From Hyphomonadaceae bacterium (lineage in GTDB: Bacteria; Pseudomonadota; Alphaproteobacteria; Caulobacterales; Hyphomonadaceae): DNA of 64,000 nucleotides. Of this stretch, positions 34,914-44,650 are shown piece after piece; within the stretch, counting starts at the first letter, position 1; every line of letters begins with the position of its first letter. The stretch covers positions 1-64,000 of the forward strand of contig JALHLU010000001.1 in the NCBI GenBank assembly GCA_022844345.1. The letters run 5' to 3'. Under the pieces are notes generated by a model. That model saw only the letters and a list, made by a program, of their open reading frames with translations, was not told the DNA's origin and did no database searches. A program made the position numbers and the translations under genes.

Positions 34914-35825
34914 ATGCGGATAGTGATGTGTATTGCGGCTCTGGCGCTCGCAGCTTGCCAGAGCGCGCCCGCCATTCCCGCGCCGCCCGAGGGCGCCACA
35001 CCCTCGCCGGCCGACGTCATCGCCGCGTCGAAACCTTCCGAGTGGCGCGTGCTCGATCCTGCGAACACGCTTTACATGGACTTCCCCGGAAAGGGCCGCG
35101 TCATCATCGAGATGGCGCCGAAGTTCTCGCCGAAGCACGTCGCCAATGTGAAAGCGCTCTCCCGCGAAGGCTTCTTCGCCAACGGCGCAGTCACCCGCGT
35201 GCAGGACAATTTTGTCTCGCAGTGGGCGCAAGCGGCAGATCCGGCCCGCCCGCCCAAGGTGGGCGTCGAACGCCTTGACGCCGAATTCACGCTTCCCCGC
35301 GCCGCTATCGCCAACTTCGACATCCTGCCTGACCCCGACACCTACGCTCCCGAAGTCGGCTTCGTGAGCGGGATGTACGCCGCGCGCGACCAGGATCGCG
35401 TCTGGCTTGCGCACTGCTATGGCATGGTCGGCGTTGGCCGCGAGAATGACGAGAACTCCGGCGGCGGCACGGAACTCTACGTCATCATCGGCCACTCTCC
35501 GCGAAACCTTGATCGCCAGCTGACCATGCTGGGCCGCGTGGTGCAGGGGATGGAGATCATGTCCTCCTTCCCGCGCGGCACGGGCGACATCGGCTTCTAT
35601 GCGACGCCGGCCGAATACCAGCGCTACGCCGACATCAAGGTCGCGGCAGACCTTCCGCCCGAACAGCGCACGCCGCTGGAGATCATGAAGACCGACAGCG
35701 AAAGCTTCGCCACGCTGGTCAATTCGCGGCGCTGGCGGAAGGATGATTTCTACACCAAGCCCGTCGGCCGTATCGGCCTGTGCAACATCACTGTCCCGGT
35801 GCGGCCGGCTGCTCAGGCCGGTTGA
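34914..35825 (+). CDS. Cyclophilin-type peptidyl-prolyl isomerase, lipoprotein
   Basis: 303 residues. Short lipoprotein signal [15 protein letters not shown]. Cyclophilin-like fold: [28 protein letters not shown] (about 62-90), [42 protein letters not shown] and [18 protein letters not shown]. It would catalyse proline isomerisation in protein folding in the periplasm. The mature chain is longer than the ~165-residue cyclophilin core, with extra N- and C-terminal segments. Its 3' end overlaps the convergent membrane-protein gene by 38 bp. Confidence 0.87.
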   Translation: MRIVMCIAALALAACQSAPAIPAPPEGATPSPADVIAASKPSEWRVLDPANTLYMDFPGKGRVIIEMAPKFSPKHVANVKALSREGFFANGAVTRVQDNFVSQWAQAADPARPPKVGVERLDAEFTLPRAAIANFDILPDPDTYAPEVGFVSGMYAARDQDRVWLAHCYGMVGVGRENDENSGGGTELYVIIGHSPRNLDRQLTMLGRVVQGMEIMSSFPRGTGDIGFYATPAEYQRYADIKVAADLPPEQRTPLEIMKTDSESFATLVNSRRWRKDDFYTKPVGRIGLCNITVPVRPAAQAG

Positions 35826-36360
35826 ACTCCGGCATCTTGAACTCAGGCTGCTCGAACGTCGGTATCTCCGGCATGGGCGTCAGTGTCTGTCTGCCGGGCG
35901 GGTCGATCTGATCGCGGAACAGCCAGCCGACGCCGAGGATAACACCCAGGATGAACAACGCGATCAGGATCAGCACGATGTTACGGAGTGCGTTGCGGAT
36001 GACGCGCTCCACTCGCGCAATGCCGTCGGTGGTTACCTCAAATGTGGTGATGAGCGCCCAGAGGCTGTAGCCCGCCAGCAGAGTTCCCACAGGGATCGCA
36101 AGCGCCAGCAACGCTGCCTCCGCCCACAGCACAGCGCGCGCCCACGGCTTGCGCATCAGGAGGCCCAGCCCGCCAGCGAACATCGGAGCAAAATACACCA
36201 GGCTAAAGACGCCGAGCAGGCCGCCGAACAGCGCGAACTCGTCATTGTACTCGGGATCGCGCGCCATGGCGAAGCCGCCAGCCAAAGCCGCGAACAGGGC
36301 CAGCCCGGCGCCGCCCAGAACCAGATGGATCCAAGCCAGGATGGCAAGGCGCTTACGCAT
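35788..36360 (-). CDS. Membrane protein of unknown function
   Basis: 190 residues with four to five predicted helices: LAILAWIHLVLGGAGLALFAAL, FGGLLGVFSLVYFAPMFAGGLGLL, LWAEAALLALAIPVGTLLAGYSLWAL and NIVLILIALFILGVILGVGWLF. The C-terminal tail is Pro/Glu/Phe-rich ([16 protein letters not shown]) and presumably cytoplasmic. GGGGAGA precedes the ATG. No family recognised; convergent with the cyclophilin gene. Confidence 0.7.
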   Translation of the reverse strand: MRKRLAILAWIHLVLGGAGLALFAALAGGFAMARDPEYNDEFALFGGLLGVFSLVYFAPMFAGGLGLLMRKPWARAVLWAEAALLALAIPVGTLLAGYSLWALITTFEVTTDGIARVERVIRNALRNIVLILIALFILGVILGVGWLFRDQIDPPGRQTLTPMPEIPTFEQPEFKMPEFNRPEQPAAPGQ

Positions 36361-36502
36361 GCAATTCTCCCCGGCCACCGGCGTAGTTTCCAGCCTGACC
36401 GCGCGCAAGCAACCTGCCCGAAATTTCCCGCGTGCAGCGCGCTGGCGGGCAAGCTATGAGAGCGGCAAACCGGGACGGGCCAGAACCACGACGGAGCTGT
36501 CG

Positions 36503-37018
36503 ATGACTGTAGCGATTTCCACACTGATCAAGGCCGCCAGCGCCCAGACGCTGGGCGCGCTCGGCGGCATCCTGAAGAAGGGCGCGGATCACGCGGCCGC
36601 GGCCAAAATCCCCGAGGACGTCTTTCTCAACTATCGCCTGTTCCCCGATATGTTTCCGCTGACCCGCCAGGTGCAGATCGCCTGCGACAGCCTCGCCCGC
36701 GGCGCCGCCCGCCTCGCCGGCACGGAATTGCCTGCCTTCCCGGACGTCGAGACCACATTCGCCCAGCTGGCCGAGCGCGCCGCGAAGTCCAACGCCTATG
36801 TCCAGGCGGCGTCCTCCGAAGCGATGGATGCGCGCGCACAAACCATCGTGAACATACCCATTGGCGGCGGCCAGGAGCTCCCGATGACGTGCGCCGCCTA
36901 CCTGCAGGGCTGGGTCTTTCCAAACCTCTATTTCCATACGTCAACCGCCTACAACATCCTCCGCCACAACGGCGTCCACCTCGGTAAAAAGGACTACCTG
37001 CGGCCGCCGGGCCAGTAG
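36503..37018 (+). CDS. DUF1993-family protein
   Basis: 171 residues. FLNYRLFPDMFPLTRQVQIACDSLARGAARLAG and the C-terminal FPNLYFHTSTAYNILRHNGVHLGKKDYL match DUF1993, a helical family with the DinB-like four-helix pattern. The function of the family is unknown; the conserved His residues could bind metal. The ATG chosen starts the conserved domain. It precedes the PhoD-like gene by 72 bp on the same strand. Confidence 0.82.
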   Translation: MTVAISTLIKAASAQTLGALGGILKKGADHAAAAKIPEDVFLNYRLFPDMFPLTRQVQIACDSLARGAARLAGTELPAFPDVETTFAQLAERAAKSNAYVQAASSEAMDARAQTIVNIPIGGGQELPMTCAAYLQGWVFPNLYFHTSTAYNILRHNGVHLGKKDYLRPPGQ

Positions 37019-37090
37019 GAGCCGCGTCCGACTCCAAACCGTCATCAAGCGGGATTACGAGGGTTTCGTTTACTCGCAAGGTGACCGTTC

Positions 37091-38713
37091 ATGGCCCTTC
37101 TCCTCTCCCGCCGCAGTCTCCTGGCCAGCGCCGCCGGACTCGCGACGCTCGTCCTGCCCGGCCGGGCCTTCGCCCAGCGCCTCACCGGCTTCACCCACGG
37201 CGTCGCGTCCGGTGATCCGCAACCGACCCGCGTCGTACTATGGACGCGCTATGTCTCCCCCGGACTCGCCCGCCTGCGTGTCGAAGTCGCCGACGATGAA
37301 GCATTCACCCGCCCGGTTACCTCCGGCGAAGTCGAAGCCTCGCCCGCTGCCGACTTCACAGTACGCGCCGTCGTCGACAACCTGCCACCCGGCCGGTGGC
37401 TGCACTATCGCTTCGTCGCCCCCGACGGACAGGTCTCCGACACCGGCCGCACGCGCACCCTGCCCGATGGCGACACAGCTTCCTTCCGCATCGCCGTCTT
37501 CTCCTGCTCCAACGGCACATCGGGCTGGTTCAACGCCTACGCTCACGCCGCAGCGCGCGACGACATCGACCTCGCCATCCACACCGGCGACTACATCTAC
37601 GAATCGCCCGTTACGCGGCCCGACGCCCAGCCCGGCATGGCGACCCTTCGCGGCCTCGCGCCGCCCGGGGAGATTGTGCAGCTTGCGGAATATCGCCAGC
37701 GCTATGCCAGCTATCGCAACGATCCGGACCTTGCTGAACTTCATCGCCGCCTGCCGATGATCGCCGTGCAGGACGACCATGAGTCCGCCAACAATTCCTG
37801 GCGCGATGGCGCAAGCGCCCACGATCCCGCGACCGAAGGCGAATGGTCGGTGCGAAAGGCTGCCGGCATGCGCGCCTGGCGCGAATGGATGCCCGCGCAC
37901 AGCGACTGGTATGGCGCCCACCGCATCGGCAACCTCGCTACGCTCTTCCGCCTCGAGACCCGCCTGCTCGGCCGCTCGCGCCAGCTCGACAACGAGCTCG
38001 ATGCAATCTTCGCAGCGGGCGGCGATATCGGAGCCGCGCTGACGGCGCTGCGCACCGGCGCTTTGGCCGCCCCTTCGCGCGCGATGATGAATGTGGAGCA
38101 GGAAGCCTGGCTTGCCGCCGGTCTCAAGGCATCCGTCGACGCAGGCGTGCGCTGGCAGGTGCTGGTCCAGCAGGTGATCATGGCCGCCATGCGCGCGCCT
38201 GCCCCCTCAGCCGCCTGGATCAAGGGCGGCCTCCCGCCCGAAATGCAGGCTGATGTCGATCGGCGCACGCGCCTCAACGCCGCCGGCATGCCCTATTCGA
38301 TGGACAAATGGGACGGATACCCGGCAGCCCGCACGCGCCTCTACGACGCCGCGCGCCGCGCCGGCGCCAACCTCGTCACCTTCACCGGAGACAGCCATAA
38401 CGCCTGGGCCTTCGACCTTGCCGATGACGCCGGCCCGATCGGCGTCGAATTCGCCGGCCAGAGCGTATCATCCCACGGCTTCGAGCGCCGCTTCAACGGC
38501 GACGCCGCCCGTATCGCCGCAGACTTCATGGCCGCCAACCCTACTCTCAAATGGATGGACGCCAGCCAGCGCGGCTACTTCACGCTCGACATAAACCGCG
38601 ATCGCATCGACGCGGAGTATGTGTTCGTCCCGGCAATGCCGGCCCGCAGCGCGACCGCCACCGGGACGCGCACGCTCACCGCTGAACACGGGGCGCGCAG
38701 GTTGAGCGTTTAA
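37091..38713 (+). CDS. phoD: PhoD-like alkaline phosphatase/phosphodiesterase
   Basis: 540 residues. The N-terminus LLLSRRSLLASAAGLATLVLPGRAFA is a twin-arginine signal (SRRSLL), as usual for cofactor-loaded PhoD enzymes. An N-terminal beta domain (FTHGVASGDPQPTRVVLWTRY) is followed by the metallophosphatase core: AVFSCSNG, IHTGDYIYE, QDDHE and FTGDSHNAWAFDL. It hydrolyses phosphomono- and diesters in the periplasm with Ca/Fe. I see no Pho box in the short upstream gap. Confidence 0.9.
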   Translation: MALLLSRRSLLASAAGLATLVLPGRAFAQRLTGFTHGVASGDPQPTRVVLWTRYVSPGLARLRVEVADDEAFTRPVTSGEVEASPAADFTVRAVVDNLPPGRWLHYRFVAPDGQVSDTGRTRTLPDGDTASFRIAVFSCSNGTSGWFNAYAHAAARDDIDLAIHTGDYIYESPVTRPDAQPGMATLRGLAPPGEIVQLAEYRQRYASYRNDPDLAELHRRLPMIAVQDDHESANNSWRDGASAHDPATEGEWSVRKAAGMRAWREWMPAHSDWYGAHRIGNLATLFRLETRLLGRSRQLDNELDAIFAAGGDIGAALTALRTGALAAPSRAMMNVEQEAWLAAGLKASVDAGVRWQVLVQQVIMAAMRAPAPSAAWIKGGLPPEMQADVDRRTRLNAAGMPYSMDKWDGYPAARTRLYDAARRAGANLVTFTGDSHNAWAFDLADDAGPIGVEFAGQSVSSHGFERRFNGDAARIAADFMAANPTLKWMDASQRGYFTLDINRDRIDAEYVFVPAMPARSATATGTRTLTAEHGARRLSV

Positions 38714-38800
38714 CTCAACCAAAGGAATAGGCGGACAGGTGGGGTCTGGTTCAACAGGCGCGCAGCCGGGATTGCTTCCCCACTCAAAGGCAGGGAGGCC

Positions 38801-40345
38801 CTAAAACCGCCCCTTGGTCTTGAACCCGCCGCCGCCGAAGCTGCCGCGCGTCTTGAAGCCGCCACCGCCCGAACTTCGACCACCGCCCGAACCGCCGCCG
38901 GAGCTTCCTCCGCCCCAGCCGCCGCCGCCCCATCGGCCGCCGCGCGTCGCCGCCTTGATCACCTCGCCGAGGATCACACCCGCAACCACATCGCCGACGC
39001 CGACATTGCGTCCGCGCCTTGGGCCACCGAAATAATCATCGTCCTGGCGCGGCGCCTGTTTCACCGTCGCGCGGATCGCACGCCACAGCCCGGCCGCATC
39101 GGGCGATGGACCCTTGCCATACGCCTCCAGCGCCGCCTCGAACGCGCCGCGCAGGATCATCACATAGGGGCTGTCCAGCCCCGCTTCCTTGAACTGGCGG
39201 CGCACCTGCTCCAGCGCATCGGCGCCAGCCCGGCGGCGCGCGGGAAGAGCTTCCACGCTGCGCCAGTTCACCTCCATCTGCAGCTCTTCCGTGCGCAGCT
39301 TGACCAGCGCATCGACAACGCGGTCATCATCCGTCGTCGTCGTTTCGGCCGCCAGGACTTTCAGGTCAGGGAAGCTCGCCTTCACCAACCCTTCCTCGAT
39401 CACCCTGCGCGCCTGCTCCTGCGGCCCGCTGTCGCCGCTTGCGGCCTTCTCCTGCTCTTCCCGCAGCTTCGCGTGCTTCGACTCTGCTTCGGCCAGCAGG
39501 TAGTCGAGCCCCTTCAGCTTTTCCTTCGTCTGCGTCAGCGCGGCCGACAGCTTGCCGGCGCCGCGCACTTCCAGCGTCTGCGCCTCGAATCGCTCGATCG
39601 CCGCCTGCGCCTCCGCCTCCTCAAGCCGCATGGTCGCAAGATGCTCGGCGATGCGGTCGGGCAGTTCGGTCAGCCGCGCATAGTTGAGATATGCTTCGTC
39701 ATACCGGCACAGCTTCGCCACCCAGCCATCCAGCATGCGCGAGAGGCCGCCCTTCTTGTACTCAGGCCGCCGGAATTTGCGCTCCCACAGATACGAGAAC
39801 AGCGGATCGGCCTGGTAGGGCTTGCCCTTCTCCACGCGGTCAGCCTTGGCCAGCTCCAGCTTCTGCTCGGCCCGAACCGCCACCGCGCGGGAATGCTCGA
39901 ACGCCTCCTTCAGCGCGACATAGGCCGGGTCCGCCTGCACGGCTGCCTCTGCTTCCGTCACCAGCCCCTCATACGCCTTCAGCGCCGCGTCGACCCCAGC
40001 TTCGCCTGCGCGACGGTTGGCCTCGGCCTCTTTCAGCGCCGCCTCCGCGACCTCCACTTCGCCGTCGACCCGCGCCAGGAACACTTCGTGCTCGTCCAGC
40101 AGGCGCGTCGCCCTGCGTTCGGCTTCGCTCAACGTCTCGTCGGCGCCGGTCTTGATCACGTCCAGCCGCATCGCCGCCAGTTCGCGATAACCCTCGGCCC
40201 GAAGACGCGCGAGATCGGTCCGCCGCCGCGAATGGCTGTCGGCGCCGCGCACGGCTTCATCGAACTCCGCCCGCGCCCCCGCCGCCAGCGTGTCGAGCCG
40301 GTGCAGCGCATCGCGGCCGGTGATGAGATCGTCATACGCGGCCAT
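38801..40345 (-). CDS. Coiled-coil protein with Gly-rich tail, unknown function
   Basis: 514 residues, last gene of a leftward operon. Mostly long coiled coils rich in Ala/Glu/Arg (about residues 1-180 and 220-320), a central KFRRPEYKKGGLSRMLDGWV segment, then a helical domain and a C-terminal Gly/Ser tail with repeats GGGGFKT-R/K-G (last ~50 residues). A short hydrophobic segment (VGVGDVVAGVILGEVIKAA) precedes the tail. Its ATG overlaps the stop of the upstream gene (TGATG), showing translational coupling. No family recognised; the tail resembles that of TPM-domain and other membrane-tethered proteins only in composition. Confidence 0.78.
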   Translation of the reverse strand: MAAYDDLITGRDALHRLDTLAAGARAEFDEAVRGADSHSRRRTDLARLRAEGYRELAAMRLDVIKTGADETLSEAERRATRLLDEHEVFLARVDGEVEVAEAALKEAEANRRAGEAGVDAALKAYEGLVTEAEAAVQADPAYVALKEAFEHSRAVAVRAEQKLELAKADRVEKGKPYQADPLFSYLWERKFRRPEYKKGGLSRMLDGWVAKLCRYDEAYLNYARLTELPDRIAEHLATMRLEEAEAQAAIERFEAQTLEVRGAGKLSAALTQTKEKLKGLDYLLAEAESKHAKLREEQEKAASGDSGPQEQARRVIEEGLVKASFPDLKVLAAETTTTDDDRVVDALVKLRTEELQMEVNWRSVEALPARRRAGADALEQVRRQFKEAGLDSPYVMILRGAFEAALEAYGKGPSPDAAGLWRAIRATVKQAPRQDDDYFGGPRRGRNVGVGDVVAGVILGEVIKAATRGGRWGGGGWGGGSSGGGSGGGRSSGGGGFKTRGSFGGGGFKTKGRF

Positions 40346-41301
40346 CAGTCGTCCCAATCCGTGATGGCGCCGCCGGGAACCGGCGCGTCGAACTGAGGCT
40401 CCAGCGCGCCGCGCGCCTTGAAGCCAAGAATGTCATTCGTAATCATGCCGGAGCCCATCTTCTCGGCGCGTACGCGATCGAACGTCTCCGGCGACACGCG
40501 CTGCGCCCAGATGTTGACGCGCTCGGTGGTGTCCTTTTCGATACTCTCGATCGGCACGGTCAGCACGCGGCCACCCGGCGCCACCGCCTCAACGACGAGA
40601 TAATAGTTCAGCGCGTTCGGGATATCCTCGGACTCCCGGATGAAGCCGGTATCCTGGCCCGGCCGCGAGACAATCCTGATCTCGTATTCCTGCGCCAGCT
40701 GCTCGGTCATGCCCTTGAGCACGCCAAGCTGAGTCTTCGCCGCTCCGCGATCGCCATTGGCGACCGCCCGCTGGCCCTCGGCCGCAATGCTGGCGAGCTG
40801 CGCATCGACAACGGGATCAGTCGCAATGCCCTGGCCTTCTTCCAGCACGCGCGCAATTTCGCTGGGCATGCCCTGCCATTCCGCGTTCATCGGCCCGAAC
40901 ACGAACAGCTGGAAGCCCGCAATGATCGCCGCCAGCGCGCCCAGCCCCGCCAGCGTCTGCGGCAACCATTTTTTCCGGCTGACATACAGCTTCGCCAGCC
41001 TGACCGAAAACGTATCCGCCGGCGGTTTGTAGACAAACCGCTGCTCGGCCAGCGCCTTGACGCCGTCTTTCAGGATACGGTCCGGAACCTCAATGCCCTG
41101 CGCGCCATAGATTTCCTTCAGCCGCGCAACCAGCTGTTCCTCGCGCGCTTCCTCGTTCAGCTCCATGTCAACGATGCGCGTGCGATGGCGCAGTGTGTCC
41201 ACCACGTCCATAGCCAGCATGATGTCATCGAGCTTGCGGGGCTCGTCCGCTACAGCCGGAGCTGTCGCCGGAGCGCGCGCCGGAACAGTCGTCTCGCTCA
41301 T
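40345..41301 (-). CDS. DUF6384-like single-pass membrane protein
   Basis: 318 residues. N-terminal cytoplasmic region with LDDIMLAMDVVDTLRHRTRIVDMEL and a short 'LKEIYGAQGIEVPDRIL' helical domain; one membrane helix (TLAGLGALAAIIAGFQLFVFG, about residues 115-135); then a C-terminal domain to residue 318 that contains YEIRIVSRPGQDTGF. The LDDIMLAMDVVDTLRH segment fits what I recall of DUF6384, of unknown function. Overlaps the coiled-coil gene downstream by one base and follows the gene upstream by 13 bp: a tight three-gene operon. Confidence 0.75.
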   Translation of the reverse strand: MSETTVPARAPATAPAVADEPRKLDDIMLAMDVVDTLRHRTRIVDMELNEEAREEQLVARLKEIYGAQGIEVPDRILKDGVKALAEQRFVYKPPADTFSVRLAKLYVSRKKWLPQTLAGLGALAAIIAGFQLFVFGPMNAEWQGMPSEIARVLEEGQGIATDPVVDAQLASIAAEGQRAVANGDRGAAKTQLGVLKGMTEQLAQEYEIRIVSRPGQDTGFIRESEDIPNALNYYLVVEAVAPGGRVLTVPIESIEKDTTERVNIWAQRVSPETFDRVRAEKMGSGMITNDILGFKARGALEPQFDAPVPGGAITDWDD

Positions 41302-41314
41302 GCCAAAACGTCAA

Positions 41315-42499
41315 TCATGACGTCGTGACATGGAGCGCCGCAGCCGCGCCCTGTTCGACCAGATGCGCGAGGCGCTTCTTGCCGTCCTCGACCGCATCGC
41401 GGATCTCGGCCGAGTTCTGCGTCGCCAGTTTGCGCATCTCGGCGATGATGCCGATCGAATGCTCCTGATAGCTCACGACGGAATCGACAAGCTTCTTCAC
41501 AGCAGCCGCCGAAATCGTCGGGCCATAGCCCGCCTTCAGCGCCGCTTCCTGGACCTTGCCGCCGATCTCGGCCAGCACTTCCAGAGACTGATCCACGCCC
41601 TTCTTCATAGACTCGAGCGTCTGGGTCGATTCATGCAGGCCGTGCATGCCCGTGAACGTCGCCGACAGCGCCGTCAGCACAACCTCGTTGGTGCCGAAGA
41701 ACGACACCGACTGCGCATAGATGCGCTCCTTGGCGTTGGTCGTCTGCACCAGCCGCGCCATGATCACTTCAGACGTGTTGTAGCCAATCGTCAGGTTGTC
41801 CGAGAGGTCCTTGGAAATCTGATAGCGCTTTTCCTCGGCTTGCAGGCGGCGCAATTCCTCGTCACGCTCCAGCTCCAGCTTCGAACGCTCGGCCGGCTCC
41901 GTGCCGCTGTAGGCCGCAACAGCCGCCGACGCCGCCGTCATCTTCGCCTTGGCTTCTTCCAGCTTGCCTTCGGCCGTCTTCAGCACTTCCAGCGCCAGAA
42001 CTTCCGACTGCTTCATCGCTCCACGGAAATCCATGTAGGCTTCGAGGATCAGGAACTCCTTCTCGATCTGGATCTTCGTGTCTTTCTGTACGTCGATATA
42101 GACGTCCTTGATCTTGTCGAAGCGCTGCGCGATGTCGCCGCGCGTCATCTTCATCCAGACATTGCCCAGCCGCTCCATCGTGGAGATCTTGCCGTCGGCA
42201 TACTGTTCGACGAGGCCCTTGGCGTCGTCGCGGATCGAGTTGAACGCCTGGGTGATCTCCTCATAGCGCTCGCCCACCTTGATGCCCGAGATATGCTCGC
42301 GCACCACCTCGTTGAACGTCGACGCCTGATCCAGCGTGCGCGCGATCGTCGTCACCTTGTCAGGCGACAGTTCCGTGATCTGGTTCAGCAGGGCGACAAC
42401 CGGCGCCGGATCGCCCGCTTTCTCGGGAAACAGGCCTAGCTTGCGAAGGCTTCCAACGGCCTTGTCCAGGTATTGAAGCGCTGTGGGGCTGCCCGCCAT
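41315..42499 (-). CDS. Long helical cytoplasmic protein, possibly TelA-like
   Basis: 394 residues, nearly all helix and coiled coil. Distinctive segments are MKMTRGDIAQRFDKIKDVYIDVQKDTK (split here only for reference), ISKDLSDNLTIGYNTSEVIM, SVSFFGTNEVVLTAL and GKVQEAALKAGYGPTI. The C-terminal half loosely resembles TelA/KlaA toxic-anion-resistance proteins, which pair with membrane partners, but this is a weak impression. No signal peptide. It is the first gene of the operon with the DUF6384-like protein and the Gly-tailed coiled-coil protein. Confidence 0.72.
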   Translation of the reverse strand: MAGSPTALQYLDKAVGSLRKLGLFPEKAGDPAPVVALLNQITELSPDKVTTIARTLDQASTFNEVVREHISGIKVGERYEEITQAFNSIRDDAKGLVEQYADGKISTMERLGNVWMKMTRGDIAQRFDKIKDVYIDVQKDTKIQIEKEFLILEAYMDFRGAMKQSEVLALEVLKTAEGKLEEAKAKMTAASAAVAAYSGTEPAERSKLELERDEELRRLQAEEKRYQISKDLSDNLTIGYNTSEVIMARLVQTTNAKERIYAQSVSFFGTNEVVLTALSATFTGMHGLHESTQTLESMKKGVDQSLEVLAEIGGKVQEAALKAGYGPTISAAAVKKLVDSVVSYQEHSIGIIAEMRKLATQNSAEIRDAVEDGKKRLAHLVEQGAAAALHVTTS

Positions 42500-42659
42500 C
42501 TTCTTGTCTCCCTGTGCGTGCGCCGAGGGGAGTTCGGCGCGAATTGAACAATACGTGCCCCCTTCTACCAGCTTCGCAAGATACTGGCGGCAGAATTTTT
42601 TCGAGAATCGATATCAGCCGGCTATCCAGCGCGGAAACAGGTCGAGCCATACGGCTCCG

Positions 42660-43508
42660 TCAGCGACCCAGCCTTCCGTGCATGCCGTCCATCATCCGCG
42701 CCTTCACTTCATCGTAGCGCGCGCCGAAATCCTCTGCCGCGAGAACGATGTCGCCTGGTCCGCCTGTCTGGTAGCGGATGAACTTGGTCAACAGCCAGTT
42801 GAGCAAGCCAAGAAGAGGCGTGTATCGCCCATTGTACTTCGCCGGATCCTTGAGCGCGATCGCCAGGGCCGTCCGCACACCGGGGCCGGAGAAGGACGTC
42901 GAGCTCGACAGCAGCTCGACCTCCTTGATCTCGCTGACGTCCTCCCAACGGATGAGCCCCGGCGAGACATCGCCCGGCTCATAGAGAAACCCCTTCGTGG
43001 TCAGCACGAAGAAGGCACGGTTGCGCACTGCGCGCAGGAAGAAGGCGACCAGCAGGAAGTGCGCGATGCCGTAGAACAACCAGAATACCAGATGCTCGGC
43101 CAGCGAAACGCGCTGCATGTCGATATCCAGCTGCACGACTCCAAACACCATGGCGTTGAGACCCAGCACGAAGGGAATCACCGCCAGCAGCGGCACGAAC
43201 CGCAGGGCGCCCGACGACGCCCCGATTTCAAGGATCACCCGCCCCATCTCGCTTCGCGGACGCAGCCTGAAGATCTCACGCGCCAGGAATTCGAAGAGCA
43301 GCGCGAGAAAGACAATCCAGAACAGCAAGACGACAGCCAGCGCCACGGGATCGGACACGGGCGCCGCAGCCGGCTCGTCCGTTATTTCCACGATACGGTC
43401 GCCCGGGTTGCTGACGAAGTTCCACACAAAGGCCGCGATCATGATCGCCGCAACCGGATAGAATATTAGTTGCAGGATGCGAACAATCGTCTTCTGCCGC
43501 GAATTCAT
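42660..43508 (-). CDS. Membrane protein with C-terminal PH-like domain
   Basis: 282 residues. Four predicted helices in the first ~165 residues (e.g. LIFYPVAAIMIAAFVW, ALAVVLLFWIVFLALLFEFLA, VPLLAVIPFVLGLNAMVFGVV, HLVFWLFYGIAHFLLVAFFL), then a soluble tail FVLTTKGFLYEPGDVSPGLIRWEDVSEIKEVEL that reads like a bacterial PH-like domain. Same strand and 160 bp upstream of the coiled-coil operon, so it may belong with it. Function unknown. Confidence 0.7.
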   Translation of the reverse strand: MNSRQKTIVRILQLIFYPVAAIMIAAFVWNFVSNPGDRIVEITDEPAAAPVSDPVALAVVLLFWIVFLALLFEFLAREIFRLRPRSEMGRVILEIGASSGALRFVPLLAVIPFVLGLNAMVFGVVQLDIDMQRVSLAEHLVFWLFYGIAHFLLVAFFLRAVRNRAFFVLTTKGFLYEPGDVSPGLIRWEDVSEIKEVELLSSSTSFSGPGVRTALAIALKDPAKYNGRYTPLLGLLNWLLTKFIRYQTGGPGDIVLAAEDFGARYDEVKARMMDGMHGRLGR

Positions 43509-43686
43509 GTTGCCTGATCATCCACGCGCGCCACACAGCGCATCGAATCCCGACCCGTACCGATTTCGACCGCAATCGCGCTTTGCTTTCAAGGGGCCGC
43601 TGGGTACGCTTTCGGGGGCTGCAACACTTTGGATGTACTTGCGCGCGAGCAAACGCTGCGCCACCAGGGGCGACAGGGGAATTATC

Positions 43687-44595
43687 ATGATGCTTCGACC
43701 TTTCGCCGCCCTGATGTTCTTTGGCGTGGCCGCCTGCGCTTCGCCCTCAACGACCCCCGTCACCCCCTTCTCCACCCCACAAGAGATGCATGCCGCCGTC
43801 GCCGCCTTCGCCCAGCCCACGCATGATGGCCGCCTTGCCGCGCTCAAGGCCCAGCTCGACGCTGCAGGGCTTCCCTACGAGGTCGAAAGTTTCGACGGCG
43901 AGCGCCCGCCGCCGGCTGCGGGTCACAATGTTGTCGTCCGTCTTGGCCCAGAAGAGGGACGGGAAATCCTTATCACCGCCCACTACGACGCCGTCGTCCT
44001 ACGCAACGGAAAACTTGCCGACGGCGCAGTCGACAACGCAGCCTCCGTCGTCACCATGATCGAGGCGGCGCGCCGCCTCAACGGCCGCACGAAGCATCCC
44101 ATCCGGCTCATTCTCTTCGACCAGGAGGAACTCGGACTGGTCGGCGCCGAGGCGTGGATCGCCGCGCATGGCGTCGACAACGTCGCCGCCGTCATCAATG
44201 CCGACGTCAACGGCAATGGCGACACGCTGATGTACGGCCTCAACAACGGCGCCCAGTCAGCCTTCATGATCGATGCGGTCCGGGCCGTGTGCGCCGAGCG
44301 CGCCATCTCCTGCCTCGACTTCCCCGAATATCCGCCCAGCGACGACCGCGCCTTCTCCGCCGCCGGCGCGCCCGTCATCTCGCTCGGCCATCAGCCCCGC
44401 GGCGAAGCTGAAAAGATGCGCGCCTTCCTGCTCAACCCGCCCACCTCCGCGCCCGACCCGTCGACAATTCCTGCCGTCCTCACCCTGATCCACACCCCCA
44501 ACGACACCATCGCCCGCGTCGAGGCCTCCACCCTCGCCCTCGCCGCCGACACATTCACGGCGCTGGTGCTGAAGCTGGATGCGGAGCTCCCGTAG
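43687..44595 (+). CDS. M28-family aminopeptidase, lipoprotein
   Basis: 302 residues. Lipoprotein signal ending FGVAAC (Cys16). The M28 zinc-peptidase ligands appear in order: HYDAV (His-x-Asp), GAVDNAAS (bridging Asp), DQEELGLVGAEAW (Glu-Glu catalytic base and ligand), INADVNGNGD (Asp) and a C-terminal IHTPNDT (His). It should remove N-terminal residues from peptides in the periplasm. AGGGGA precedes the ATG pair. Divergent from the PH-like membrane protein gene. Confidence 0.9.
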   Translation: MMLRPFAALMFFGVAACASPSTTPVTPFSTPQEMHAAVAAFAQPTHDGRLAALKAQLDAAGLPYEVESFDGERPPPAAGHNVVVRLGPEEGREILITAHYDAVVLRNGKLADGAVDNAASVVTMIEAARRLNGRTKHPIRLILFDQEELGLVGAEAWIAAHGVDNVAAVINADVNGNGDTLMYGLNNGAQSAFMIDAVRAVCAERAISCLDFPEYPPSDDRAFSAAGAPVISLGHQPRGEAEKMRAFLLNPPTSAPDPSTIPAVLTLIHTPNDTIARVEASTLALAADTFTALVLKLDAELP

Positions 44596-44650
44596 GCTGC
44601 ATTGAAAGACGCGAAGTGCAGCTACCCACGTCGCGATGCGATGGATGGAC

